A DNA stretch of 64,000 bases from Modestobacter sp. VKM Ac-2986. GTDB taxonomy: Bacteria > Actinomycetota > Actinomycetes > Mycobacteriales > Geodermatophilaceae. Each line of letters opens with the position of its first letter. Positions within the stretch are counted from its first letter, which is position 1. Shown one piece after another: positions 50,505 to 59,562 of this stretch. Location of the stretch: contig NZ_JAPVBH010000001.1 of assembly GCF_026967795.1 (NCBI RefSeq), forward strand, positions 1 to 64,000, in the 5' to 3' direction. The position numbers were made by a program, and so were the translations under genes. The notes under the pieces were generated by a model. It was not told where the DNA came from. It saw only the letters and a list, made by a program, of their open reading frames with translations, and searched no databases.

Positions 50505-50562
50505 CCCGCCACGGTAGCTGCCGGGCACCGGCACCACGGGGCGCCACGACCGAGCGGGCGGG

Positions 50563-51588
50563 TCAGCGCAGGGAGGTGCTGAGCCGCACGGTCAGGCCGG
50601 TGGGGGCCGCGACCAGGTCGACGTGGTCCCACAGCTTGCGGGCCAGCCACAGGCCCATGCCGCCGCGGGAGAGGTCGGTGCCGTGGGCGGGCTGGAAGCC
50701 GGCCAGCTCGTCGGCGGCCCCGGTGCCCCGGTCGGTGATCGTGCAGACGACCCGGTCGGCGGAGGCCCAGACGCGGGCCGAGACCGGGGGGACGCCGTGC
50801 CGGAAGGCGTTGGCGGCGATCTCGCTGACCGCCAGGTGCAGGTCCTGGCACCGCTCCCGGTCGGGCACGTGGGCGGCCAGCGCCGCGCGCAGCTGGTGCC
50901 GGAAGTGCGGGAGCGACCGGGCGCCGTCGACGGCGAAGGCCGGCGGGCGCTCCTCCATCGGCTCGCGCGGGATCGGCAGCGACCGGACGTACGTCTCCGG
51001 GCGCCGGTAGCCGCGGTTGGTGAAGACGTTGCCGCCGGCCAGCAGGTGCGGGTGGGTGGCGGTGGCGCTGGCCACCGCGTCCGGCGACAGCACCCGCCGG
51101 TCGTACACGCACAGGCGGTCGACGGGGGCCCCGGCGAAGAGCAGGTTGAGCACGGCCTCGAAGCGCTGGGTCTCGTGCCGGTCACGCGCGGCGGAGCCGA
51201 AGGAGGGCATCCCGAGGACGCGCACCCGGCCCGTCGTGCACTCCCCCGCACGCTCCACCAGCAGGCGGAGCGCACCGACGGCGTCCGGCGGGCGGGTGCC
51301 GTGCAGGGCGATGCCGGGGTCGCTGACCAGGTCCGCACCGTCGGCGCCGAGCGCGTCGCGCAGCTGGTCGGTGGTCTCCGGGTCGCAGGCCAGTACGGTG
51401 AGGTCGCCGTCGGCGAGGCCGGTGGCGAGCCACGGCAGCGCCACGTCCAGGAGCTCGGCCGAGGACCCGACCACGGCTGCGGTGTGGCCGTGGGTGCGCT
51501 CAGCGGTCAGGGCGCCGGCGCCCGCCCCGGCACTGCCGGCCCGGGCGCGCTGCAGCCAGCGCGGTGGATGACCTCCGAGCACGCTCAC
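50563..51588 (-). CDS. MEDS-domain sensor with anti-sigma HATPase domain
   Basis: A 341-residue regulator. The N-terminal MEDS domain (about 30-180; HTAAVVGSSAELLDVALPWLATGL, DRLCVYDRRVLSPD) is associated with sensing of methanogen/methylotroph-type or hydrocarbon signals. The C-terminal GHKL ATPase (about 215-341) has LAVSEIAANAFRHG (N-box), ITDRGTGA and GMGLWLARKL, as in RsbW/SpoIIAB anti-sigma kinases. It may phosphorylate the nearby STAS protein (49254). The start at 51588 is preceded by GCGAGGTG; GTG 51603 is also possible. Confidence 0.87.
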   Translation of the reverse strand: MSVLGGHPPRWLQRARAGSAGAGAGALTAERTHGHTAAVVGSSAELLDVALPWLATGLADGDLTVLACDPETTDQLRDALGADGADLVSDPGIALHGTRPPDAVGALRLLVERAGECTTGRVRVLGMPSFGSAARDRHETQRFEAVLNLLFAGAPVDRLCVYDRRVLSPDAVASATATHPHLLAGGNVFTNRGYRRPETYVRSLPIPREPMEERPPAFAVDGARSLPHFRHQLRAALAAHVPDRERCQDLHLAVSEIAANAFRHGVPPVSARVWASADRVVCTITDRGTGAADELAGFQPAHGTDLSRGGMGLWLARKLWDHVDLVAAPTGLTVRLSTSLR

Positions 51589-51741
51589 GACACCTCGCCT
51601 CACGCCGACTCCTCGCAGGGACGGGTGGCATCTTCGCCCCACCCACCACTGATCTCGGCAGCCGGGGGCCCGGGCCTGACCCCCTCGTCCGGGTGATCCG
51701 GACCATCGCTGGACCCAGCGCGACCGGCCCCCTGCCCACGG

Positions 51742-52962
51742 TCAGCCAGGACCACGTGTCGTCCCCCGCCGGCCGGCGAGCGTGTCGAGCACCGTGCGGT
51801 CCAGGCCGGTCGCCGCCTCGACCTCCGCGACGTCCAGGGCACCGCAGTCCAGCCCCCGCAGCACGACGGAGGCCAGCGCCCGCGCGGTCGCGGGCTCGTC
51901 GAGCACGCCGCCCTCGACCCGGCCGACGTAGGCCGACAGCCGGGCGGCGGCAGCGGGGAGGGCGGCCCGGTAGAAGGCGTAGGTGGCCAGGTACCGGGTG
52001 ACCAGCTGCGCGGGGTGCAGGTCCCAGCCCTGGTGGAAACCGCGCTCCAGGGCGCGGCGCACCAGCCCGGCGTGCAGCCGCCAGGCCGCGTGCACCTCGG
52101 CGGTGCCCCCGACGGGCAGCACGTTGGTCGAGCCGTCGACCGCCCGCGCCCCGGTGCCGGCCACCGCGACCTGCATCGCCTGCTTGGCGACGTCGGCCGC
52201 GGGGTGGTCGGAGGACTGGTGGGCCGCGGCGATGCCCAGCGCGGCGCTGTAGTCGTAGGTCCCGTAGTGCAGCCCCGTCACCCGGCCCGCGCCGGCGTGC
52301 AGCATCCGGGCCAGCGTCGTCGTCCCGTCGGCACCCAGCACCGCCTGGGGGGTCTCGACCTGCAGCTCCAGGTCCAGCCCCAGGCCGGTGCCGGCCTCGA
52401 GGGCGTCCAGCACCGGCAGGAACGCGGCGACCTGCTCGACCGCGGTGACCTTGGGCAGGGTCACCACCGCGCGCTCGCGCCCGGCCGCGGCCAGGCCGGT
52501 GAGGAACAGGTCCAGGCTGCGCACCCCGCGGTGCCGGGTCGGGCCCTCCAGCGACTTGGCGCGCACCCCCAGCGACACCGGCAGCCCCGGCTCGGCGGCC
52601 AGCACCGCCGCCGCCGCGGTCACGTCGCCGTCCTCGGCGTCCGGGCCGCCCCGGTAGCCGTCCTCGGCGTCGACCCGCAGGTCCTCCACCGGCTCGGTGG
52701 CCAGCTTGGCCCGCACCCGCGGCAGCACGTCGGCGACCAGGGCGGCGTCCAGGCCGAGGTCGGGCAGGCCGTGCTCGTCGAGCGCGGCCAGCGCCGCGGC
52801 CCCCCAGTGCCCGGTCAGCCCGGGGACGACGGCGTCGGCCGGGACGTAGCAGGTGTGTACCGGCTGCCGGGACGACGACTCCCCCGGGTAGGCGGCCAGC
52901 CGGGCGGCGTCGACCGGGTCCAGCCGCCGGTCGAGCTCGGCGAGGACGTGTTCGGGGACCAC
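51742..52962 (-). CDS. DUF6986 aldolase/citrate-lyase-like TIM-barrel protein
   Basis: A 406-residue protein with features of the HpcH/CitE aldolase superfamily: VDAEDGYRG (acidic metal site), LPKVTAVEQVAAFLPVL, LELQVETPQAVLG (Glu metal ligand) and GLHYGTYDYSAALGI. Similar genes are often found beside urate genes in actinobacteria, and here it is divergent to uraD with 52 bp between starts. The reaction is unknown; a role in disposal of a purine-ring breakdown product is inference. GAGGAGG precedes GTG 52962. Confidence 0.8.
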   Translation of the reverse strand: MVPEHVLAELDRRLDPVDAARLAAYPGESSSRQPVHTCYVPADAVVPGLTGHWGAAALAALDEHGLPDLGLDAALVADVLPRVRAKLATEPVEDLRVDAEDGYRGGPDAEDGDVTAAAAVLAAEPGLPVSLGVRAKSLEGPTRHRGVRSLDLFLTGLAAAGRERAVVTLPKVTAVEQVAAFLPVLDALEAGTGLGLDLELQVETPQAVLGADGTTTLARMLHAGAGRVTGLHYGTYDYSAALGIAAAHQSSDHPAADVAKQAMQVAVAGTGARAVDGSTNVLPVGGTAEVHAAWRLHAGLVRRALERGFHQGWDLHPAQLVTRYLATYAFYRAALPAAAARLSAYVGRVEGGVLDEPATARALASVVLRGLDCGALDVAEVEAATGLDRTVLDTLAGRRGTTRGPG

Positions 52963-53014
52963 CGGACCTCCTCAGGTGCTCGTGCAGGGCGACTGAGCTG
53001 GCATCCTGCCCCAC

Positions 53015-53530
53015 GTGACCAAACCCGGTGGCGACGATGCGCTGGCCCGTTTCAACGACGCACCCCAGGCGGAGGCGGCCGAGCAGGCGTTCGGCTGGCT
53101 GGGCGCCCCGGCGTTCGCCATGGTGCTGACCGCGGGCCGGCCCTACGCCTCGGTCGGCGCCCTGGTCACCCGGGCCGCCGAGCTCGCACGGGCGCTGTCC
53201 TGGGGCCACGTCTCCGCGGCGCTGGACGCGCACCCGCGGATCGGCGACCGGGTCGAGGGGGCGTCGGCCTCGGCGGAGGCCTCCCGGCGGGAGCAGAGCG
53301 GCATGGCCGACGCCGACGACGAGGTGCGCACCGCGATCGCCGAGGGCAACCGGGCCTACGAGGAGCGCTTCGGGCACGTCTTCCTCGTCCGGGCGGCGGG
53401 GCGGTCGCCCGAGGAGATGCGCCGCGAGCTGGAGCGCCGGCTGTCCAACACCCCGGAGGCCGAGCGGGTCGAGGTGCAGGCGCAGCTGGTGGAGATCACC
53501 GCGCTGCGGGTGCGCGAGGCGATGCGGTGA
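53015..53530 (+). CDS. uraD: OHCU decarboxylase
   Basis: A 171-residue enzyme converting 2-oxo-4-hydroxy-4-carboxy-5-ureidoimidazoline to S-allantoin, the third step of urate breakdown. Conserved elements are FNDAPQAEAAEQAFGWLG, the catalytic His in DAHPRIGDR, SRREQSGM and NRAYEERFGHVFLV. Operon order uraD-uraH-uricase follows the pathway in reverse. Its stop overlaps uraH by GTGA. Confidence 0.93.
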   Translation: MTKPGGDDALARFNDAPQAEAAEQAFGWLGAPAFAMVLTAGRPYASVGALVTRAAELARALSWGHVSAALDAHPRIGDRVEGASASAEASRREQSGMADADDEVRTAIAEGNRAYEERFGHVFLVRAAGRSPEEMRRELERRLSNTPEAERVEVQAQLVEITALRVREAMR

Positions 53531-53844
53531 GCGTCTCGACGCACGTCCTGGACTCCGTCACCGGCCGGCCCGCCGCCGGGGTCGCCGTCGCGCTGCACTC
53601 GGCCGAGGGGCCGGTGGCCGAGGGGACGACGGACGCCGACGGGCGCTGCCGGCTCGTCGAGGGCCCGACCGGCGCCGGCCCGCACCGGCTGGTGTTCGGC
53701 ACCGGCGCGTGGGCCGCGGCGCGGGGTGAGGAGACGTTCTGGCCGGAGGTCGTGCTGACCTTCGCCGTCCGCGAGCCGGCCGAGCACCACCACGTCCCGC
53801 TGCTGCTCTCCCCCTTCGCGTACTCCACGTACCGAGGCAGTTGA
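53527..53844 (+). CDS. uraH: 5-hydroxyisourate hydrolase (transthyretin-like)
   Basis: A 105-residue HIU hydrolase, the second step of urate breakdown. STHVLDSVTGRPAAGVAVAL, the DADGRCR loop, PEVVLTFAV and the signature C-terminus YSTYRGS are all present, with catalytic His residues in THVLD and EHHHVPLLLSP. It overlaps uraD; the uricase follows after an 88-bp gap that contains a hairpin. Confidence 0.95.
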   Translation: MSVSTHVLDSVTGRPAAGVAVALHSAEGPVAEGTTDADGRCRLVEGPTGAGPHRLVFGTGAWAAARGEETFWPEVVLTFAVREPAEHHHVPLLLSPFAYSTYRGS

Positions 53845-53885
53845 CGGAGTGGATCCGTCGGCGTGACCGCGACGGGTCCACTCCG
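53845..53885. terminator. Hairpin between uraH and the uricase gene
   Basis: Fifteen-bp imperfect stem, GGAGTGGATCCGTC paired with GACGGGTCCACTCC with one mismatch, loop 11 nt. It starts at the uraH stop and ends 48 bp before the uricase ATG. It may be a terminator/attenuator or an operator; CACGTG follows at 53891-53896. Confidence 0.5.
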
Positions 53886-53932
53886 GTTCCACGTGCAACA
53901 TCGGCGCAACGCGAGCAGGGCAGGGTGCACTC

Positions 53933-54838
53933 ATGGCGATCGTGCTCGGACCCAACCAGTACGGGAAAGCGGAGGTCCGCGTCGTCGCGGTCGACCGCTC
54001 CACCCCGCGGCACTCCCTGGTCGACCTCAACGTGAGCTCAGCGCTGCGGGGTGACTTCGCCGCCGCGCACACCGCCGGGGACAACGCCCACGTGCTGACC
54101 ACCGACGCGCAGAAGAACACCGTGTTCGCCTTCGCCCGCGACGGCATCGGCTCCCCCGAGGAGTTCGGGATCCGGCTGGCCGACCACTTCACCGGCTCGC
54201 AGCCCTGGGTCACCGGCGCCCGCGTGGCGATCGAGTCCTACGGCTGGGACCGGATCAGCGTCGGCGGGCAGCCGCACGACCACGCCTTCCGCCGTCCCGG
54301 GGGCGAGGTGCGCACCGCCGTCGTCACGGTGGACGGGGACGACGTGCACGTGCTGGCCGGGCTGACCGACCTCGTCGTCCTCAAGAGCACCGGCTCGGAG
54401 TTCTGGGGCTTCCCCCGCGACCGGTACACGACCCTGCCGGAGACCACCGACCGGATCCTGGCCACCGCGGTCACCGCCCGGTGGCGGTACACCGGTACCG
54501 ACGTCGACTGGAACGGCACCTACGACGCCGTCCGGACGACGCTGCTGGAGACCTTCGCCGCCACCCACTCCCTCGCGCTGCAGCAGACGCTGTTCGCGAT
54601 GGGCGAGGCGGCGCTCACCGCGCACCCCGACGTGGCCGAGATCCGGTTCTCGATGCCGAACAAGCACCACTTCCTGCAGGACCTGTCGGCGTTCGGGCTG
54701 GACAACGACCTCGACGGGCCCGGCGCGGTCGTCTACCACGCCGACGACCGGCCCTACGGGCTGATCGAGGGCACCGTGCTGCGCGACGAGGTGCCGGCCG
54801 CGCCGGTGGCCTGGCAGGCCACGCCCGGGTTCTGCTGA
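53933..54838 (+). CDS. uaZ: Urate oxidase (uricase)
   Basis: A 301-residue cofactor-free uricase converting urate to 5-hydroxyisourate. Hallmarks: NQYGKAEVRVVAVDR with the catalytic Lys, VLTTDAQKNTVFAFAR (catalytic Thr), STGSEFWGFPRDRYTTLPET, RFSMPNKHHF (catalytic His pair) and a GxxR region. Together with uraD and uraH it forms a full urate-to-allantoin pathway. It has its own upstream spacer with a hairpin, so it may be expressed separately from uraDH. It ends 16 bp from a convergent gene. Confidence 0.95.
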   Translation: MAIVLGPNQYGKAEVRVVAVDRSTPRHSLVDLNVSSALRGDFAAAHTAGDNAHVLTTDAQKNTVFAFARDGIGSPEEFGIRLADHFTGSQPWVTGARVAIESYGWDRISVGGQPHDHAFRRPGGEVRTAVVTVDGDDVHVLAGLTDLVVLKSTGSEFWGFPRDRYTTLPETTDRILATAVTARWRYTGTDVDWNGTYDAVRTTLLETFAATHSLALQQTLFAMGEAALTAHPDVAEIRFSMPNKHHFLQDLSAFGLDNDLDGPGAVVYHADDRPYGLIEGTVLRDEVPAAPVAWQATPGFC

Positions 54839-54854
54839 CCGGGAGGACCGACCG

Positions 54855-57800
54855 TCAGCTCTCGGCCGGCCGGCCGCCGACCCGACCGGCGGACCGCCTC
54901 CGGACGGCGGCTCTCCCGGCTGCGTGGCGCCCCCCACCGGTGGTGCGCCGCCGGGGACTGGTCCCCCCGGCCGCGTGCCGCCCCCGCGGGGACCGGTCGC
55001 GGCCCGCCGGACCGGCCGGGTGGGTGCGCGGAGCCCGGCCGGCGACCAGCAGGACCAGGCCGAGGGCGACCGACGCCACGCCCTGCCCGGCCAGCACCTG
55101 CAGGTCGGCGCCGGTCCAGGCCAGCTCGGGTGACCCCGGGGTCACAGGGGCCGACGTCGGCTCGTCCGCGGCGCCGAGGGTGGGCGGGGTCGGGGCGGAC
55201 GGGGTCGATGCGGGCGCCGCCGAGGCAGGCGCGCGCGGGGCAGGTGGGCTCGAGGTGGCCGGGCCCGGGGTGGGTGAGGTCACCACGGGCGACGTCGAGG
55301 TCGGCCGGGTCGAGGTGGCCGGGATCGGGGCCGGGGTTGGGGCCGGCGGGAGCGGCGCGTCGGCGGGGGGCGCCGCCGCGGTGACGGTGGCCGACCAGTG
55401 GCCGTCGGCGGTCTGGCCGTAGGCGTCGGTCAGCCGGTAGGTGATCACCGTCGTGCCGTCGTACCCGGGCGCCGGCCGGAACACGGCCGACCCGGTCACG
55501 GGGTCGAGCTCGACCGTCCCCCGGCCGGGGAGCACCACCGTCGCCGCGGGGGCCCCGTCGACGTCCACCAGCGTCCGGGCGCCGCCCACCGGGGCCTCGG
55601 GCAGCAGGACCGTATGGACCGAGCTCCCGACTCCCGTCGACGTCCGTGGCTCGGCGACCGGTGGAGCGGGCGCCAGCACCGTCGGGGTCCAGGTCGCGTC
55701 GACCGACTGCCCGTAGGCGTCCGTCACGCGGTAGGTGAGCGGTGACGCGGCGCCGTGGAACCCCAGCTCCGGGTCGAACACCGCCGAGCCGGCGGGCGCG
55801 TCCCAGCGGTAGGTGCCCTGGCCCGGCAGGGTCACCGACGTCGCGGGCCGGCCCTCACCGTCGAGGACGGTGACGACACCACCCTCGGGGACCGTCGGCG
55901 AGGTGGTCTGCTGCTGGGCGGTGCCGACCCCGGTGGTGGCCTCCGCGACGGGGGCCGGCGGCTCCGGCCGGAGCACCTCCGGTCGGTAGGACCCGTCGGA
56001 CCAGGACCCGTAGGCGTCCGTCGACCGGTACGCGACGCTGCCCACGGCGGCGAAGCCCAGCACCGGGGAGAAGGAGACCGTGCCGCTGGCCGGGTCCAGG
56101 ACGTAGCGGCCCTCGCCGGGCACGTCGACCACGGCGGCCGGCATCCCAGCGCCGTCCAGCAGCGTCCTCGACCCGCCGGCCGGTGCCGCGGGGAGGACGA
56201 CCTGCTGCGGCGTCGTGCCGACGTCGCGGGAGGTGAGCACGGCGCCGGCCGGTGGCCCGGCCGGCCGGCCGACGACCGGGGCGTCGGTCCCGGTGGCCGA
56301 CTGGCCGTAGGCGTCGGTGAGCCGGTAGCGGACCGGGGTGGCCGGCCCCTGGAAGCCGAGGACGGGGGTGAAGGTGACCGTGCCGGAGGACGCGTCGTGG
56401 TCGTACGTGCCCTGCCCGGGGCGGACGACCCGCGACACCGGGGCGTCGTCGTCGTCGAGCAGGGTGCGGGAGCCACCGTCCGGGGCCGGCGGCAGGACCA
56501 CCTGCTGGGGCGCCGTCCCCGTGCCGCTCGAGGTCAGCGCCGGCGCCGCGGGAGGTGCCGGGGGCTGCACGGTCGCGGTGTACCCGCCGACGCCGGTGGC
56601 ACCCGAGCCGTCGGTGACCCGGAACCTCGCCGTCGCCGCGGTGCCCGACCAGCCGTACGCAGGGGTGAACGTCAGCGCGTCGTCGTCCACGGCGTAGCGC
56701 CCGCCCGGGACGTCGAGGGTCGGGACCGGGGTGGTGCCGTCGAGCAGCGTGACCGCGCCGCCGGCCGGGACACCGGGGAGGACGGTCTGCTCCTGCGTGC
56801 CGACGCCGCTCGAGGTGAGCACCTGGTCCGGGGTGAGGACCAGGAGCGCGCTGCTGACGGTGGGGTCCTCCTCGTTGCCCAGCACGCCGATCGGCGCGGA
56901 CACCGACACCGCTCCGGCGGCGGGGGAGGTCGCGGTGAAGGTGAAGTCGTCGGAGCCACCGTCGACCAGCGGGCCCACCACGCAGGTGACCGTCCCGGCG
57001 GGGACCGTGCACCCGGGAGGGAGCTGGAGCGCGGTCAGCCCGGTGGGCACCGCGAAGGTGACGGTGGAACCCGAGGAGGGACCGGGGCCGGCGTTGCGGA
57101 CCGTCACCGTCCAGGAGACCGGGCTGGACGGGTGCACGGGACCCGGCGTGGGGGCCGCCAGCACCAGGTCGGCCGGCTGCGTGGCCAGCGTGCTGGCGCC
57201 GTCGTTGCTCCCCCCGGGGTCGGCCTGCACGTGTGCGACGGCGGTGAGCGTCGGGGAGGCCGACGTCGGACCGCCGATCCGGACCTGCGTGATGACGCCG
57301 CTGCCGTTGCTCAGCAGCGCGATGTTCCCGTTGCCGTACCGCCATGCCGCCCCGTAGTCGCCGGAGTCGTCGGCCGGGAGGACCGACCCGGCGGGGATCC
57401 GCGTGACCGCCCCGGTCGCGACGTCCAGCCGGACGACGCTCCTGGTGCCGCCGTCGACCTCCCCGCCCCACAGGTGGCCCGCGCTCCAGGTGAAGTCGAA
57501 CAGCCGCACGGTGGTGGACGGCGCGACCGACCCGGTCACCACCCGGTCGGCGACGTCGACGAGGTACAACCGCCCGGCCCCGTTGTTGTCCTTGACGATG
57601 AGCGTGTCGGCGTAGGCGCCCTCACCGAAGGTGCCGCTCAGGTACGCATCGCTCCCCGGCGTGGCCGGCAACCCGTCGACCGGGCCGAGCAGGGTCACCT
57701 CGCCGCCGGACCCCACGCGCACGAGCTGGTCGCTGCTCGGGCCGGAGCGCACGATCCCGTAGAGGTGCCCGTCGGCCGCCCGGTGTCCGACCGCGTTGTA

Positions 57801-58058
57801 CTCGTAGGGCGACTCCCCGCCGACGTCGGACACGGTGACCCCGCCCGCCCCGGCATGGGCGTACCGGTCCTGGGCGAGCACCCGCAGCGTCGAGCCGCTG
57901 TCCCCGGACCGCACCTGGCTCATGAAGAACGCCGGGACGGGCGAGGTCACCGGAGCCGCGGCCACGGTCGGCGCCACGGCGGCAGCCGAGGTCAGCAGCA
58001 CGGTCAGCAGACCCACGGCTGCGGACGAGCGGCCGGCGCGCGACGGACGGGGTGACAC
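54855..58058 (-). CDS. Secreted CshA-repeat surface protein with LAWTG motif
   Basis: A 1067-residue exported protein. The signal peptide (SSAAVGLLTVLLTSAAAVAPTVAAAP) is followed by a beta-propeller-like ~250-residue domain (GHLYGIVRSGPSSDQLVRV, LFDFTWSAGHLWGGEVDG), a DUF11-type repeat and five ~100-residue CshA fibril repeats, each of the form TSSGVGTxxQxVxLPxxPxGG and ending YRLTDAYGQS. A Thr/Pro-rich spacer leads to ELAWTGADLQ and a hydrophobic helix (VASVALGLVLLVAG). Unusually the helix is followed by a ~60-residue Arg/Gly-rich tail rather than a few basic residues, which may hinder sortase sorting. GTG 58058 is preceded by GAGGAGG. Confidence 0.85.
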   Translation of the reverse strand: MSPRPSRAGRSSAAVGLLTVLLTSAAAVAPTVAAAPVTSPVPAFFMSQVRSGDSGSTLRVLAQDRYAHAGAGGVTVSDVGGESPYEYNAVGHRAADGHLYGIVRSGPSSDQLVRVGSGGEVTLLGPVDGLPATPGSDAYLSGTFGEGAYADTLIVKDNNGAGRLYLVDVADRVVTGSVAPSTTVRLFDFTWSAGHLWGGEVDGGTRSVVRLDVATGAVTRIPAGSVLPADDSGDYGAAWRYGNGNIALLSNGSGVITQVRIGGPTSASPTLTAVAHVQADPGGSNDGASTLATQPADLVLAAPTPGPVHPSSPVSWTVTVRNAGPGPSSGSTVTFAVPTGLTALQLPPGCTVPAGTVTCVVGPLVDGGSDDFTFTATSPAAGAVSVSAPIGVLGNEEDPTVSSALLVLTPDQVLTSSGVGTQEQTVLPGVPAGGAVTLLDGTTPVPTLDVPGGRYAVDDDALTFTPAYGWSGTAATARFRVTDGSGATGVGGYTATVQPPAPPAAPALTSSGTGTAPQQVVLPPAPDGGSRTLLDDDDAPVSRVVRPGQGTYDHDASSGTVTFTPVLGFQGPATPVRYRLTDAYGQSATGTDAPVVGRPAGPPAGAVLTSRDVGTTPQQVVLPAAPAGGSRTLLDGAGMPAAVVDVPGEGRYVLDPASGTVSFSPVLGFAAVGSVAYRSTDAYGSWSDGSYRPEVLRPEPPAPVAEATTGVGTAQQQTTSPTVPEGGVVTVLDGEGRPATSVTLPGQGTYRWDAPAGSAVFDPELGFHGAASPLTYRVTDAYGQSVDATWTPTVLAPAPPVAEPRTSTGVGSSVHTVLLPEAPVGGARTLVDVDGAPAATVVLPGRGTVELDPVTGSAVFRPAPGYDGTTVITYRLTDAYGQTADGHWSATVTAAAPPADAPLPPAPTPAPIPATSTRPTSTSPVVTSPTPGPATSSPPAPRAPASAAPASTPSAPTPPTLGAADEPTSAPVTPGSPELAWTGADLQVLAGQGVASVALGLVLLVAGRAPRTHPAGPAGRDRSPRGRHAAGGTSPRRRTTGGGRHAAGRAAVRRRSAGRVGGRPAES

Positions 58059-58277
58059 GTGACCTCCTCGAGTGGTGTCCCACCCTCTGCATCGGCCCCC
58101 GGTGCAGCTGCTTGAGCAGGTGACCGGTCCCCGCCCCCCGGGACGGCGGTCAGGCCGACCTCGTCCGGTGTGTCGGACCCCGACCGGCCGGGGTAGTGGC
58201 CACTGGCGCGGCGCCCTCGCTGTGGCGGGGGGTCCAGCAAGCGGCCGGTCCTGCCCGGGCCCCGCCGGGAGGACACC
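58059..58277. promoter_or_regulatory. Divergent region upstream of the CshA-type protein and GAF-ANTAR gene
   Basis: 219 bp without a gene. A 9-bp inverted repeat with one mismatch, CTGCATCGG / CCGGTGCAG, lies at 58087-58107, 29 bp before the surface-protein start. No clear riboswitch or promoter pair is visible. Confidence 0.35.
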
Positions 58278-59015
58278 ATGGACCTCGCACGGGAGTTCGC
58301 TGCCCAGGTCACCGCCGCCGAGCTGGAGCTGCCCGGCCCCGAGCTGCTGCCCGACCGGTTGGCCCGGGCCTGCGCCGCCGTCCTGCCGGTCGACGGCGTG
58401 GGGCTGAGCGTCTACTTCTCCGCCGAGCGGCGGCTGCCGCTGGGCTCCAGCGACCCGACGGCAGCCACCGCCGAGCGGCTGCAGTTCACCCTCGGGGAGG
58501 GTCCCTGCCTCAGCGCGCACGCCACCGGGATGCCGGTGCTCGCCGACGAGGCGGAGCTGCGGGCCCGCTGGCCCAGCTACCACGACGTGCTCGTGGCGCA
58601 CACCCCCGTGCGCGGGGTCATCTCCCTGCCGCTGCACGGCGGCCTGCAGGACGTCGGCGCGCTGGACATGTACCTGCACGCACCGGGCGACGTCCGGGCG
58701 CTCGGGCTGGCCGACTCGCTGACCGTCACCGCCGCGCTGTCCGACGCGTTCGCCGCTGCGATGGCCGCCGAGCCGCACACCGAGGACGGCCCGGCCTGGC
58801 TGGACGCCCCCGGCGCCGGCCGCCGGGCACAGGTCTGGCAGGCGGTGGGCTTCGTCAACGTGGGGCTGGGACTGCCCAGCCCCGACGCGCTGGCGCTGCT
58901 CCGGGGCTGGGCCTACGGGCACGACGCGGTGCTCGACGACGTCGCCGAGGCCGTGCTGGAGCGGCGGCTGACCCTCGAGGAGCTGGCCATGACGACCGGC
59001 ACCTCCGCCTCGTGA
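58278..59015 (+). CDS. GAF-ANTAR protein
   Basis: A 245-residue regulator. The GAF domain (about 20-165) contains VLPVDGVGLSVYFSAERR, TLGEGPCLSAHATGMPVLADEAELRARWP and VRGVISLPL. The C-terminal 60 residues (AQVWQAVGFVNVGLGLPSPDALALLRGWAYGHD, then VLERRLTLEEL) have the shape of an ANTAR RNA-binding helical domain, which prevents transcription termination by binding dual hairpins in mRNA leaders. This ANTAR is divergent, so the RNA role is a family-level guess. GGGAGGACACC precedes the ATG. Confidence 0.82.
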   Translation: MDLAREFAAQVTAAELELPGPELLPDRLARACAAVLPVDGVGLSVYFSAERRLPLGSSDPTAATAERLQFTLGEGPCLSAHATGMPVLADEAELRARWPSYHDVLVAHTPVRGVISLPLHGGLQDVGALDMYLHAPGDVRALGLADSLTVTAALSDAFAAAMAAEPHTEDGPAWLDAPGAGRRAQVWQAVGFVNVGLGLPSPDALALLRGWAYGHDAVLDDVAEAVLERRLTLEELAMTTGTSAS

Positions 59016-59061
59016 GGACGGCGGCCTGGCCCCCGTCCGCGCGGACTGCGACGATCACCGC

Positions 59062-59562
59062 GTGAGCGCACCGGAGCCCGCCCGCGAGACCCTGACCTAC
59101 GAGGACTTCGGGCGGGCCGCCCGTGAGCTCGCCCAGCAGGTCGCCGACGACGGCTTCGAGCCCGACATCATCCTGTCGATCGCCCGCGGCGGGCTCTTCC
59201 TCGGCGGGGCGCTGGGCTACGCGCTCGACGTCAAGAACCTGTTCGTGATGAACGTGGAGTTCTACACCGGCGTCGACCAGCGGCTGGACCTACCGGTGGT
59301 GCTGCCGCCGACCCTCGACGTGGTCGACCTGACCGGCGCGAAGGTGCTCATCGCCGACGACGTCGCCGACACCGGCAAGACCCTCGAGCTGGTCAAGGAC
59401 TTCTGCGCCGGCCACGTCACCGACGTGCGCACCGCGGTCGTCTACGAGAAGCCCCGGTCGCTGGTGACCTGCGACTACGCCTGGAAGCGCACCGAGGCCT
59501 GGATCGACTTCCCGTGGTCGACCCTGCCCCCGGTCGTCTCCCGCGGCGGTTCCGGCCACTGA
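59062..59562 (+). CDS. Purine-type phosphoribosyltransferase
   Basis: A 166-residue type I PRTase. DIILSIARGGLFLGGALGY is the PPi/substrate loop and VLIADDVADTGKTLELV the PRPP-binding motif (acidic pair DD then TGKT). The size and the C-terminal EKPRSLVTCDYAWKRTEAWIDFPW resemble actinobacterial xanthine/hypoxanthine PRTases. It may salvage purine bases; the urate genes 5 kb away make a purine context attractive but are not linked. It is followed directly by repeat copy 3. Confidence 0.87.
   Translation: MSAPEPARETLTYEDFGRAARELAQQVADDGFEPDIILSIARGGLFLGGALGYALDVKNLFVMNVEFYTGVDQRLDLPVVLPPTLDVVDLTGAKVLIADDVADTGKTLELVKDFCAGHVTDVRTAVVYEKPRSLVTCDYAWKRTEAWIDFPWSTLPPVVSRGGSGH

Noticed and set aside
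58087-58107. Possible riboswitch-like stem upstream of the CshA-type gene
   Set aside because: Only one short imperfect stem is visible; no conserved riboswitch core could be matched.
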